IMG/VR virus record: IMGVR_UViG_3300021963_000300
Coordinates: 1 to 38,428 of that record
DNA from: a virus
Reading direction: 5' to 3' (one strand)
Length of the DNA stretch: 38,428 bases
Position numbers and translations under genes: made by a program. Positions 29,679-36,654 of the stretch are shown one piece after another. The stretch's first letter is position 1; every line of letters begins with the position of its first letter. The notes under the pieces are model-generated. The model was not told the origin of the DNA. It did no database searches and saw only the letters and a program-made list of their open reading frames with translations.

Positions 29679-31481
29679 TTATGCTAACCAATTCTGAATT
29701 GCTGGGATTTGGCTAAAGATACCGCCAACAGTATTACCTACGCCAGTTGCTACTTGTCCTAACTGATTGTAAGTGCCTTGCATTGCTGCATTACCTAATA
29801 ATGAACCCTCAGCCGCTAGTTGAGCAGCTTGTCGTTGTCCTGTCAGTCCAAGTTGACCAGCGTATGCACCAGAAGCGGCTTGAGCTTTTGCTAAATCGGT
29901 AGACAAGGCTAATGGCTGTCTTGCGTAACCTTCTAAGGTATTCGCAGCTCCAAATAAACCAGTACCAGTATTAATCTGAGCATTAAGGAGATTCTGAGCA
30001 TAAGTAGGGGCGTTAGCAGATAAAGTAGCGTCTTCCCTTGCAAGTGCATTATAATAAGCAGCCATCTCAGGATTTGTAGCCATTAACCCAGCAGCATTGG
30101 GAGCATATCCTGCTACAGTCCCACCAGTAGCTAGACCAGTGGTTCCACGCTGATATTGACGATTACGCAACTGCGCTAATTGTTGTTCCCTACCGGGCGC
30201 TAATAGACCTTGTTGTTGAGCAATGTATTGTTGCTGGATTGTTTGTGTATCTGCTGTTGTTGGCAGTGCTTGAGCGCCCAGACCAAACAGACGCTCACGC
30301 TGTGCTGCAACTTCTGGAGTTGCTGTGTATCCAGCAGAAACCAATTGTCCTGTTGTTGGGTCTACTTGGAACTGAGACTGACCAAAAGCAGTTGTAATTC
30401 CAACGGGTTTAAAGGTAGCTTGTTGTTGCGCTCTAGCAGCAGCCTGTGCTACTTGTTGAGACTGTTGATTGTAAGCGTTTTGAATTGCTTGTCTTTGTTG
30501 TGCAGACAAATAAGCATTAACACCCCCACCGAGTAAACCCCCTAAACCAGTGTTCCCACCTGCGCCACCTGCCCCAGAACCACCACGACTTGTCAATAAC
30601 GCTCTAAGTGCTTGAGTACCAAACTGTTTAGCATAGTTCGTTAGTGTAGTGCTGTCAAAGCCCAGAGACTGTGCAGCTTGGATGTCTGCTCCTGAAGACA
30701 AGATAATGTTACCTTGAGCGTCTTGAATAATGTCTCCAAGTTCACCGGGGATAATGTTGGGATTACCACCCATGTTAAAGTCTTCACCTGTGCCGCTAAA
30801 TATGCCGCCCATGTTAAAGTCTTCACCAGTCGTATTAAATAGTCCGTCCATACCTGTACTTCCTTTAAATAAGTTTGCTCCTGCATCAACTCCGTAATTT
30901 ACGCCTTGACCAATTGCTGCATTTGTGGCACCTGTTAATAATCCTGTTACTGGGTCTCTTCCTGTTGCAGCAGCACCAATTGCACCTGAAGCAGCGCCAC
31001 CAGCAACTTGTCCTACAGCGGTTGATAATGCACCGCCTGTGCCAATACCAGCATTCTGTGCCGCTAACATTGCGGTTTGTTGTGAACCAATTTCAGTACC
31101 AAATTCAGCAAGCGTTCCAACATAGTCAGCAACACTAACTCCTGCAGCAGTAGCAGCAGCAGAGATTGCTGCCATCTTTGCTACATCTTCAATTGGCACA
31201 CCCGCAGCAATTGCTTTAGTGGCTGTATAGGCTGGAATAGCATACAACGATGTTCCTCCGGTAGCCGGGGCTGCGGCAATAGCGCCAATCTTAACTGCAG
31301 TGCCTACAGGGTCTTGTAGTGCTGGTTGTAAAACATTCTTGTCAATAACTTCACCAGCATCGCCGATGAACCCACCAACATCCTCTACAGCACCTAATAG
31401 ACCGCCACCACCACCCGAAGTACCTAGTACATCAGAAATTGGGTCTGTTATCGCTGATACAAATCCGCCTCCGCCACCCAT
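29679..31481 (-). CDS. Internal virion protein, Gly/Ala- and Gln-rich (600 aa)
   Basis: Gly-rich start (MGGGGGFVSAI; SGGGGGLLGAVEDVGGF). Hydrophobic Ala-rich helices lie near residues 55-170 (IGAIAAAPATGG; MAAISAAATAAGVS; GQVAGGAASGAIGAAATG). Two tandem near-copies of FNTTGEDFNMGGIFSG/GTGEDFNMGG follow near 215-240. A Gln-rich middle (QQAQNAYNQQSQQVAQAAARAQQQ-like) and a Gln/Ala helical end complete it. Ejection proteins have this hydrophobic, low-complexity style and insert in the cell envelope. It is the first of three in the tandem set. Confidence 0.65.
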   Translation of the reverse strand: MGGGGGFVSAITDPISDVLGTSGGGGGLLGAVEDVGGFIGDAGEVIDKNVLQPALQDPVGTAVKIGAIAAAPATGGTSLYAIPAYTATKAIAAGVPIEDVAKMAAISAAATAAGVSVADYVGTLAEFGTEIGSQQTAMLAAQNAGIGTGGALSTAVGQVAGGAASGAIGAAATGRDPVTGLLTGATNAAIGQGVNYGVDAGANLFKGSTGMDGLFNTTGEDFNMGGIFSGTGEDFNMGGNPNIIPGELGDIIQDAQGNIILSSGADIQAAQSLGFDSTTLTNYAKQFGTQALRALLTSRGGSGAGGAGGNTGLGGLLGGGVNAYLSAQQRQAIQNAYNQQSQQVAQAAARAQQQATFKPVGITTAFGQSQFQVDPTTGQLVSAGYTATPEVAAQRERLFGLGAQALPTTADTQTIQQQYIAQQQGLLAPGREQQLAQLRNRQYQRGTTGLATGGTVAGYAPNAAGLMATNPEMAAYYNALAREDATLSANAPTYAQNLLNAQINTGTGLFGAANTLEGYARQPLALSTDLAKAQAASGAYAGQLGLTGQRQAAQLAAEGSLLGNAAMQGTYNQLGQVATGVGNTVGGIFSQIPAIQNWLA

Positions 31482-31879
31482 TATTTAATCTCCAGTGACC
31501 ATGCAAATGACTTACCCTTCTTCTTTACTTCTACAGGTAAATTCATCTTTTGCATCATTGTTATTAGTTTATAGTTATCAGTTTCAGATACTAACTTCTT
31601 AATACCAGCTTTCTTGACTGCATCAATACCAACTTTCATTGCACCAAGAAGCATATTAGGAGTGTCTACTGTATACATATGCACTTCTAATACACCCGGT
31701 TCTTTACGAATACCGATAAACACAGTGTTATTGTGTCTAACAACAACAGCTTTGTTCTGTTGAATCATAATGGCTAAGCTCTTGAAGAACTTCTCTTCTT
31801 GTTTGCTCAAACCACCACGCTCTAGGTCTTTACGGATAATCTCCGTAGCAGACATCTGTTTGTCGATAATCTCTGCCAT
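31481..31879 (-). CDS. GNAT-like acetyltransferase-fold protein (132 aa)
   Basis: The order of elements is that of a small GNAT fold: VVVRHNNTVFIGIRKEPG strand pair, EVHMYTVDTPNMLLGAMKVG (strand then helix), IDAVKKAGIKKLVSETDN strand, YKLITMMQKMNLPVEV helix and terminal strand FAWSLEIK. The usual acetyl-CoA P-loop (Q/RxxGxG/A) is not clear, so it may be inactive or a structural relative. Similar proteins occupy this place beside internal virion genes in T7-like phages (T7 gp13 position). It overlaps the next gene by one base. Confidence 0.65.
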   Translation of the reverse strand: MAEIIDKQMSATEIIRKDLERGGLSKQEEKFFKSLAIMIQQNKAVVVRHNNTVFIGIRKEPGVLEVHMYTVDTPNMLLGAMKVGIDAVKKAGIKKLVSETDNYKLITMMQKMNLPVEVKKKGKSFAWSLEIK

Positions 31880-31881
31880 GA

Positions 31882-32151
31882 TTAGTATGTACCGCCATCA
31901 ATAGTTCCGCCTGTTAGCGTACCTGTTAGAGTCATGCCGCTAGAGGCAGTCATAGTTCCAGAAACAGTTAAATTAACGGCGGTAGCAGTTCCAGTCAAAG
32001 CAGGACTTGCTAAGTCAGCTTTAGTGGTTACTGCTGTAGCAATATTATTGAATTCAGTATCGAACTCTGAACCACGAATAATCTTATTCGTATTACCAGT
32101 AGGTAACGAATCTTTCGCAGTAAAGTTAGTTGTTTTTGTGTAATTAGACAC
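31882..32151 (-). CDS. Small fibre-like/tail protein ending DGGTY (89 aa)
   Basis: MSNYTKTTNFTAKDSLPTGN... then KIIRGSEFDTEFNNIATAV, a conserved head segment of phage fibre-associated proteins, followed by Thr/Ala-rich beta repeats (SPALTGTATAVNLTVSGTM) and a TLTGGTIDGGTY end. The DGGTY ending matches the collagen-like fibre at 1696-2586. It could be a short fibre or an adaptor binding the same partner. It sits between tail and internal protein genes with 2-nt gaps. Confidence 0.65.
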   Translation of the reverse strand: MSNYTKTTNFTAKDSLPTGNTNKIIRGSEFDTEFNNIATAVTTKADLASPALTGTATAVNLTVSGTMTASSGMTLTGTLTGGTIDGGTY

Positions 32152-32153
32152 GA

Positions 32154-33734
32154 TTAAGCCACCCTTCCTAATTTAATATAAGCATCCAATTTCTGTACGG
32201 ATACTGCATTACCATTAATATCACACTCTAATCCAATCTGTAATACTCGTCCTGTACCAGAAGTTGGGACATCTAATCGACTAATAACTGTACCACCAGC
32301 AAATTTACCAATGTTGTATTCAGCAATACCGTATTCAGAAATTGATAACGCATCTAAAGTTCTGATTTCTGATTCGTAACTACCTTCGTAATCAAAGTCC
32401 CATTTAATTGCAACTGTTTGTGACGCACCGCCAATAATATAAAAGTCAGCCTTTTTAAATATCTTTAAGGTTGTTGGTGTTTGATAATCAAAATAGTTAG
32501 TAAAGTAAGCCATTAAATAATCCACACCATTATCTTGGTATCCTGTATACTTACCAACATAACCAGCTACACCTAGATAAACTTCTTTGTCTTTTGTTAA
32601 AGCAAAACTATGAGGAACTAAGCTAGTCCAAGTTGTAGTCCGTGCTGCACCGTCTTGCATCATTACTCTAGTATCAAAACAATAGACAATAGACTGAGGA
32701 GGAAACGACAATAAATAAAAAGCATCGGTTGGGCTGTAAACAGACTTAATCGTCTTGGCTACAGTGCCATTTACATAGCTAATTAAATCATCACGAACAT
32801 TCTTTGACAAGTCTCTAAATGGTGCAGACTTCTCTTGAATTGTTCTGGTCAAAGACCGAACACCAGTATCTGACAAGAAGATAACATCAGAACCAGTTGT
32901 TTGTACAGAATCTCTTGCCACACAACCAATACCAGTAATAACATCAGACAATAGCATAATGGATGGGTCTTGTGCATTGCTGTAGACAACAATATGTCTA
33001 GTGCAAAATATAACCAAGAAACCATTGTGAGATGCTAAAGCAACAATAGGGTCTCCATCACCCACTACTTCAGATATATCTAAACGACCTGATGTTCCTG
33101 TCGTATAGTTCGTAGCGTCTAACAAATCACTAAAATACACAGTCTGTCTATCACCAGAAATATCTGCTACCCAAGTTCTGCCGTATGCCGCAATTGCACA
33201 GTTTGGCATAAAGGTGGCAGTTACATATCCTGTCGGTAAAGTTCCTAAATCACCTAGACGCTGAAAACCAAATGCAGTTGTTAAATAGTTAAGTAGTAAA
33301 ACTGGATGTCCTTCTTGGACAATTGTAGCATACGACTTTGTTTCACCTGTTTGCTGTATATTAGCAACTTGCCAATGACTGTCGGTAATCGTATAGCTTA
33401 CATTAGCAGAGTCAGCAGCATTACGCACATTCTTAGCGACTAAGGCACTAGACTCTTCAATAAATAGTTTGTTATTTCCAGCAGCAAAAAGAACTGTATT
33501 ATTATCCGGTCCTCTAACATCTGCAATTGTTTTAACGACTGCAGTAGATAAATCAGCATTGGTTGCGTGGACATTGTCCCAACCCTTACGGGAACCAATA
33601 CGACCAAATTTATCAATGATGCAGTTATTTGCAACTAAAGCAAAGCCGGACTCTAGTGTAACGCTACTATCCTGCGTATTTAAACCCATGAATCCGGGCG
33701 CAGCAATAGTGGCTGCTTGTAGTGGCTTACTCAA
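32154..33734 (-). CDS. Tail tube / DNA-stabilisation protein (526 aa)
   Basis: MSKPLQAATIAAPGFMGLNT... and NCIIDKFGRIGSRKGW form an N-terminal region found in podovirus packaged-DNA stabilisation or tail-nozzle proteins. It is followed by beta-propeller-like repeats (VLFAAGNNKLFIEES; GFLVIFCTRHIVVYS; SDVIFLSDTGVRSLTRT; KEVYLGVAGYVGKY). By position (after the T7 gp11-like gene) it corresponds to tail tubular protein B (gp12), but the start is closer to P22 gp10-type. It closes the portal and continues the short tail tube. It overlaps the preceding gene by 4 nt. Confidence 0.75.
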   Translation of the reverse strand: MSKPLQAATIAAPGFMGLNTQDSSVTLESGFALVANNCIIDKFGRIGSRKGWDNVHATNADLSTAVVKTIADVRGPDNNTVLFAAGNNKLFIEESSALVAKNVRNAADSANVSYTITDSHWQVANIQQTGETKSYATIVQEGHPVLLLNYLTTAFGFQRLGDLGTLPTGYVTATFMPNCAIAAYGRTWVADISGDRQTVYFSDLLDATNYTTGTSGRLDISEVVGDGDPIVALASHNGFLVIFCTRHIVVYSNAQDPSIMLLSDVITGIGCVARDSVQTTGSDVIFLSDTGVRSLTRTIQEKSAPFRDLSKNVRDDLISYVNGTVAKTIKSVYSPTDAFYLLSFPPQSIVYCFDTRVMMQDGAARTTTWTSLVPHSFALTKDKEVYLGVAGYVGKYTGYQDNGVDYLMAYFTNYFDYQTPTTLKIFKKADFYIIGGASQTVAIKWDFDYEGSYESEIRTLDALSISEYGIAEYNIGKFAGGTVISRLDVPTSGTGRVLQIGLECDINGNAVSVQKLDAYIKLGRVA

Positions 33735-34384
33735 CTTGGAACCCAGTTCGTATCTTCAAGATAACGATTAGACTCTAAAGATATATAATCAGCCATTAAG
33801 TTCCGAGCTAAAGCGTATGCTTCGGAAGACTGTAATCCGCCATCTTCACCACGCTCTACTAATGCTCTTGCATAAGCATTTAGAATAACAACATCGGCAG
33901 GAACTTTAATAACAGTGCTGTCAGATGTTAAATCTGCTTGTGGTAATATGACATTAAACCGTAATGTATAAACACCATCAGGGATTGGGAAGACATCAAC
34001 TAATGTATCTCCGTTACCATCCTGTCCGTTAAAGTTATAGTAATTAGGAGAACCCTTCTGTGGGCTTGTTGGTAAAAACTGCTGATTCATCCATGTTGTA
34101 GGTGCTAAACGCATAACAGTATCTTTACTGTCGTTTAATACATCCACAATACGGAACCGTACACCGGAACCAGTTAACACATAACTAAACAAATCTGCCG
34201 TAGTCGTAGCCGTTAAAGTAGTCGACAATGCATTCCAGTTATAGGCTGATTCAACGGAAGACTTAGCATCGTTAACAAAATCACCAATTAACTTAGAATA
34301 GGAGGTTGAGCTAACGGTAGCTACTTCGGTTTCTCTTAACCGTCGTAACACACTATTAACTGCTTGTAAGTAAGTCGTTGCCAT
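33731..34384 (-). CDS. Tail tubular protein A / head-completion adaptor (217 aa)
   Basis: MATTYLQAVNSVLRRLRETEV is the classic opening of T7 gp11-like tail tubular protein A (YLxAVNxVLRRLRE). It continues with FVNDAKSSVESAYNWNALST, a beta segment (YTLRFNVILPQADL) and a helical C-terminus (ADVVILNAYARALVERGEDG; ALARNLMADYISLESNRY). Such proteins form the ring directly under the portal. A promoter with extended -10 lies just upstream (34395-34423). It is the first gene behind it. Confidence 0.85.
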   Translation of the reverse strand: MATTYLQAVNSVLRRLRETEVATVSSTSYSKLIGDFVNDAKSSVESAYNWNALSTTLTATTTADLFSYVLTGSGVRFRIVDVLNDSKDTVMRLAPTTWMNQQFLPTSPQKGSPNYYNFNGQDGNGDTLVDVFPIPDGVYTLRFNVILPQADLTSDSTVIKVPADVVILNAYARALVERGEDGGLQSSEAYALARNLMADYISLESNRYLEDTNWVPS

Positions 34385-34394
34385 AATGTTCCTT

Positions 34395-34423
34395 AGTGTA
34401 GCATACTTTTAACTCTATGTCAA
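34395..34423 (-). promoter_or_regulatory. Sigma-70 promoter with extended -10 for the tail genes (leftward)
   Basis: On the minus strand TTGACA (34423-34418), 17 nt, TACACT (34400-34395), preceded by TGC (extended -10). It lies 10 nt upstream of the tail tubular A start, so the transcript leader is very short; the start point falls at about 34388. Confidence 0.75.
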
Positions 34424-34431
34424 GAGTTATT

Positions 34432-34677
34432 TTAACAATCCCATTTCTTTAGGGCTAAGGCTTTACGAGTAGGTCTACCTTTTTCATCCTTCATTGGACC
34501 TTTAACACCGCCCATCCTTGCACAGAAGCTCTTACGCCTTCCAGCCGCTTTAGGCGACTTTGCAGCCGCTTTAGCAGAAACTGGAGGTTTGAGGTTAGCT
34601 CCTTCAGTTCGCTTGAAATAAGCCCTTCCTTTGGCATTTAAACCGCCTTCTGGGTTCTGATATGCTTTCTTAGGCAT
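34432..34677 (-). CDS. Lysine-rich small basic protein (81 aa)
   Basis: MPKKAYQNPEGGLNAKGRAY continues with KRTEGANLKPPVSAKAA, a run of AAKSPKAAGRRKSFCARMGG, and ends RPTRKALALKKWDC. It is about one quarter Lys/Arg. The central segment is a well-conserved phage module (RRKSFCARM.G.KGPMKDEKGRPTRKALAL). Two Cys residues are at RKSFCARM and the end. Ala/Lys/Pro composition is like histone H1 tails. Function unknown; DNA binding is likely from charge. It overlaps the next gene upstream by one base (TAATG). Confidence 0.7.
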   Translation of the reverse strand: MPKKAYQNPEGGLNAKGRAYFKRTEGANLKPPVSAKAAAKSPKAAGRRKSFCARMGGVKGPMKDEKGRPTRKALALKKWDC

Positions 34678-34832
34678 TATTTCTTCTTCTTAGCAGTCTT
34701 TGCTGACTCAATAAAGGCTGTAGCAGTGGGAGCGCCTTTAGAGCCAACCTTACGCATCTTCTCGCCTGAGCCAGCCTTAATACGACGACGCTTGGCGGCG
34801 ATATTGGCATATAAGCCGGGTTTAGTAGCCAC
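34677..34832 (-). CDS. Lysine-rich mini-protein (51 aa, GTG start)
   Basis: From the GTG at 34832: MATKPGLYANIAAKRRRIKA, GSGEKMRKVGSKGAPTATAF, ending SAKTAKKKK. The PGLYANI.AKR.RI..GSGEKMRK.GSKGAPTA block is a recurring mini-protein of aquatic phages. It is strongly basic. The start overlaps the preceding gene by 11 nt. The GTG is chosen because no ATG precedes the conserved block. Confidence 0.7.
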   Translation of the reverse strand: MATKPGLYANIAAKRRRIKAGSGEKMRKVGSKGAPTATAFIESAKTAKKKK

Positions 34833-34956
34833 GCATCGCTCCCATCTTCTTCATTGGTTTAGCGACCACTTTAGTGCCAGTCTTCTTAGCGTATGTCTTA
34901 GCTTCTTTCTTACCCTTTGTTGTGTAAGGGAACTTCTTGTCTTTTACCATTGGCAT
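34822..34956 (-). CDS. Lysine-rich mini-protein (44 aa)
   Basis: MPMVKDKKFPYTTKGKKEAK, then TYAKKTGTKVVAKPMKKMGA and MRGY. It is almost one third Lys. The FPYT.KGKKEAK.YAKKTG block recurs in related phages. The ATG follows AAAGGAAATA. It starts 1 nt after the stop of the gene before and overlaps the next gene. Confidence 0.7.
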   Translation of the reverse strand: MPMVKDKKFPYTTKGKKEAKTYAKKTGTKVVAKPMKKMGAMRGY

Positions 34957-34957
34957 A

Positions 34958-35098
34958 TTATTTCCTTTTCTTGGGTTTAGCTACTTTAGCGGTTGATAAA
35001 GCGATTGCAACAGCTTGCTTCTGAGGACGACCTTCTTTAACCATCTTAGAGATGTTCTTACTGATTGTCTTCTGTGACTTACCTTTAGCGAGTGGCAT
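34958..35098 (-). CDS. Lysine-rich mini-protein (46 aa)
   Basis: [20 protein letters not shown], then [20 protein letters not shown] and KPKKRK. The pattern SQ.TISKNI..(M/L)..EGRPQ.QAVAIAL..A is a known small phage protein block found in many genomes, with no proven function. The Lys tail is strongly basic. It is the first of four tandem basic genes. Confidence 0.7.
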   Translation of the reverse strand: MPLAKGKSQKTISKNISKMVKEGRPQKQAVAIALSTAKVAKPKKRK

Positions 35099-35103
35099 AA
35101 TAA

Positions 35104-35448
35104 TTATCCGTGTTGATTGGTTGATTTATATTCTTGCTCTAATGTAATGATAATGCTCACAGTAGAACCTGTTTCAGACCTAACTCTAATTTCATCGCCT
35201 TCTTCTAAGAAAATATAAGAAGAACCATTAAGATGTAAATAAGTTTTAGTAGAAAGATTGTATTCTAATAAAATAACAATCTCTGTGTTTTCACTCTTGT
35301 CATACCACCAAGCACTAAAGTGTTTTGTACTGCCACCTGAATTATGTGCATATAAGTTATAAAACCGAGCAGTATGTTGGCGTGGTACAGTGTACAGCGT
35401 TGTTAAGGTATTAGCGGTAAGATTCTTACCAACTGATATTTCTCTCAT
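35104..35448 (-). CDS. Putative virion protein, beta-rich (114 aa)
   Basis: [24 protein letters not shown]... is followed by [35 protein letters not shown] and [18 protein letters not shown]. Alternating strands with an EGDEIRV turn give a jellyroll-like look, as in small capsid-decoration or tail proteins of phages. The start overlaps the XhlA-like gene by 4 nt. Confidence 0.6.
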   Translation of the reverse strand: MREISVGKNLTANTLTTLYTVPRQHTARFYNLYAHNSGGSTKHFSAWWYDKSENTEIVILLEYNLSTKTYLHLNGSSYIFLEEGDEIRVRSETGSTVSIIITLEQEYKSTNQHG

Positions 35449-35597
35449 TTTAACACTAATGTTAACAAGGTTATAATAATGAATCCAGCAGTACCGAGGA
35501 GAATCTGTTCTAGTCTCTTTAGTCTAGCGTTAATCTGTTCATAGCGAACCTTACAGACTTCTTCATGGCTTAGGAGTTTTAAGTCAGCTTCGGTCAT
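35445..35597 (-). CDS. XhlA-like small membrane protein (50 aa)
   Basis: MTEADLKLLSHEEVCKVRYE and QINARLKRLEQIL form a cytoplasmic coiled coil, followed by one hydrophobic helix (LLGTAGFIIITLLTLVL) and a final Lys. This coiled-coil plus C-terminal membrane-helix design is that of XhlA/haemolysin-type lysis accessories. Overlaps with both neighbours are ATGA-like. It may assist the holin at 25570-25983; alternatively it is an unrelated anchor. Confidence 0.65.
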   Translation of the reverse strand: MTEADLKLLSHEEVCKVRYEQINARLKRLEQILLGTAGFIIITLLTLVLK

Positions 35598-36151
35598 ACA
35601 GTCTCGCTAGGAAAGGACATATCTAAAGCAATCAATTGTTCTACAGTTGTTACTCCAGTAATCGCTGCCTCTAACTCACTTGCTTTAGCGACAACCGCAG
35701 CACGATAAGTAGCAACAGAACTAGGAATATCAACATTGCGTTCAGCTTTACGGATTACCATCCAATCAGTTTGTGCGAGTATAGTGCCAGCCGTAGTCTT
35801 GATTTGGGCGATAAAGTTAGACTTTAATCCTTTTGTTACTAATCTCTCTGTGCTATCGACCATTGCTGGTTTACCATCTACTGTGCCTAATACCTTGACA
35901 TAGAGAGGATTGCCATTTTCATCGGATTCTTCTCTATCTTCTAAGGCTTTAGGATTGTTGATGTTGCCATCCCAGTAGAAAACATCAGATGCTCTTACAG
36001 GGTCAGCTTCCCAAATAATTCCCAAAGCAGATTTTTCTTCTTCTGTAGAAAGTCTAAGAAAATTAGCTGGATATTGAATCAAAGAATTACCTTCACCAAT
36101 GGTAAAAGGTGTATCTAATTGAATTGTTTTGTTTCCAATTTTAAATGGCAT
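35594..36151 (-). CDS. Tail fibre assembly-like protein (DUF4376-type, 185 aa)
   Basis: The C-terminal part LAQTDWMVIRKAERNVDIPS...YRAAVVAKASELEAAI has the QTDW..(V/I)R..ERN...P......YR..V pattern typical of phage tail fibre assembly/DUF4376 proteins. The N-terminus (FKIGNKTIQLDTPFTIG) is a beta domain. It follows the receptor-binding fibre gene, separated only by an HNH gene. It likely chaperones or attaches the fibre. Confidence 0.7.
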   Translation of the reverse strand: MPFKIGNKTIQLDTPFTIGEGNSLIQYPANFLRLSTEEEKSALGIIWEADPVRASDVFYWDGNINNPKALEDREESDENGNPLYVKVLGTVDGKPAMVDSTERLVTKGLKSNFIAQIKTTAGTILAQTDWMVIRKAERNVDIPSSVATYRAAVVAKASELEAAITGVTTVEQLIALDMSFPSETV

Positions 36152-36154
36152 TTT

Positions 36155-36646
36155 TTACACTCCTATAAATTTGTTGCCTTTGCTTATATTTTCAAAGGCT
36201 GGTAAATATTGTAAATTTGTTTCTACATGAAGCCCACAAACATTATTACCTTGTAATGGAATTATATGGTCTACATGGTAACCTTTTGGTCTATTCATGT
36301 ATATATCTTTTATTGCTTGAACATTAGCCCATTTAGGTATTTGGTTTTTTTGTGCTTTGTCATATTTTGTAGAATTAAATGTTTTGTATTCTTTTGTATA
36401 TGATTGTCCATGAGTTGTATTAAGTTTTCTTAATATTTCTCTAGATTTTTCTTTTCTAAAACACCCACAAGAAACAATAAGTTTTCTTCTTAAATTTGTT
36501 CCAGTAATAACCTTTGATTCTCCACAATCACAAATACAAAGCCATTGCAAATTACTGTGTTTATCTTTACCGCAATCAGAAATGACAGTAAGCCTACCAA
36601 ACCTATAGTTTGTAATGTCTTTTCCTTTATTGGTAACTAAAGGCAT
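36155..36646 (-). CDS. Free-standing HNH endonuclease (homing-type), copy 2
   Basis: This 163-residue protein begins with a NYRFGRLTVISD domain and a four-Cys site (CICDCGE...SCGCF) typical of homing-type phage endonucleases. A C-terminal HNH core HVDHIIPLQGNNVCGLHVET matches the HNH at 2596-3036, including NLQ and ASN/K-rich ends. It is AT-rich compared with neighbours. It is wedged between the fibre gene and its assembly gene with 3-8 nt spacing. The target is probably a nearby tail gene allele lacking it. Confidence 0.85.
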   Translation of the reverse strand: MPLVTNKGKDITNYRFGRLTVISDCGKDKHSNLQWLCICDCGESKVITGTNLRRKLIVSCGCFRKEKSREILRKLNTTHGQSYTKEYKTFNSTKYDKAQKNQIPKWANVQAIKDIYMNRPKGYHVDHIIPLQGNNVCGLHVETNLQYLPAFENISKGNKFIGV

Positions 36647-36654
36647 ATTAGTTC

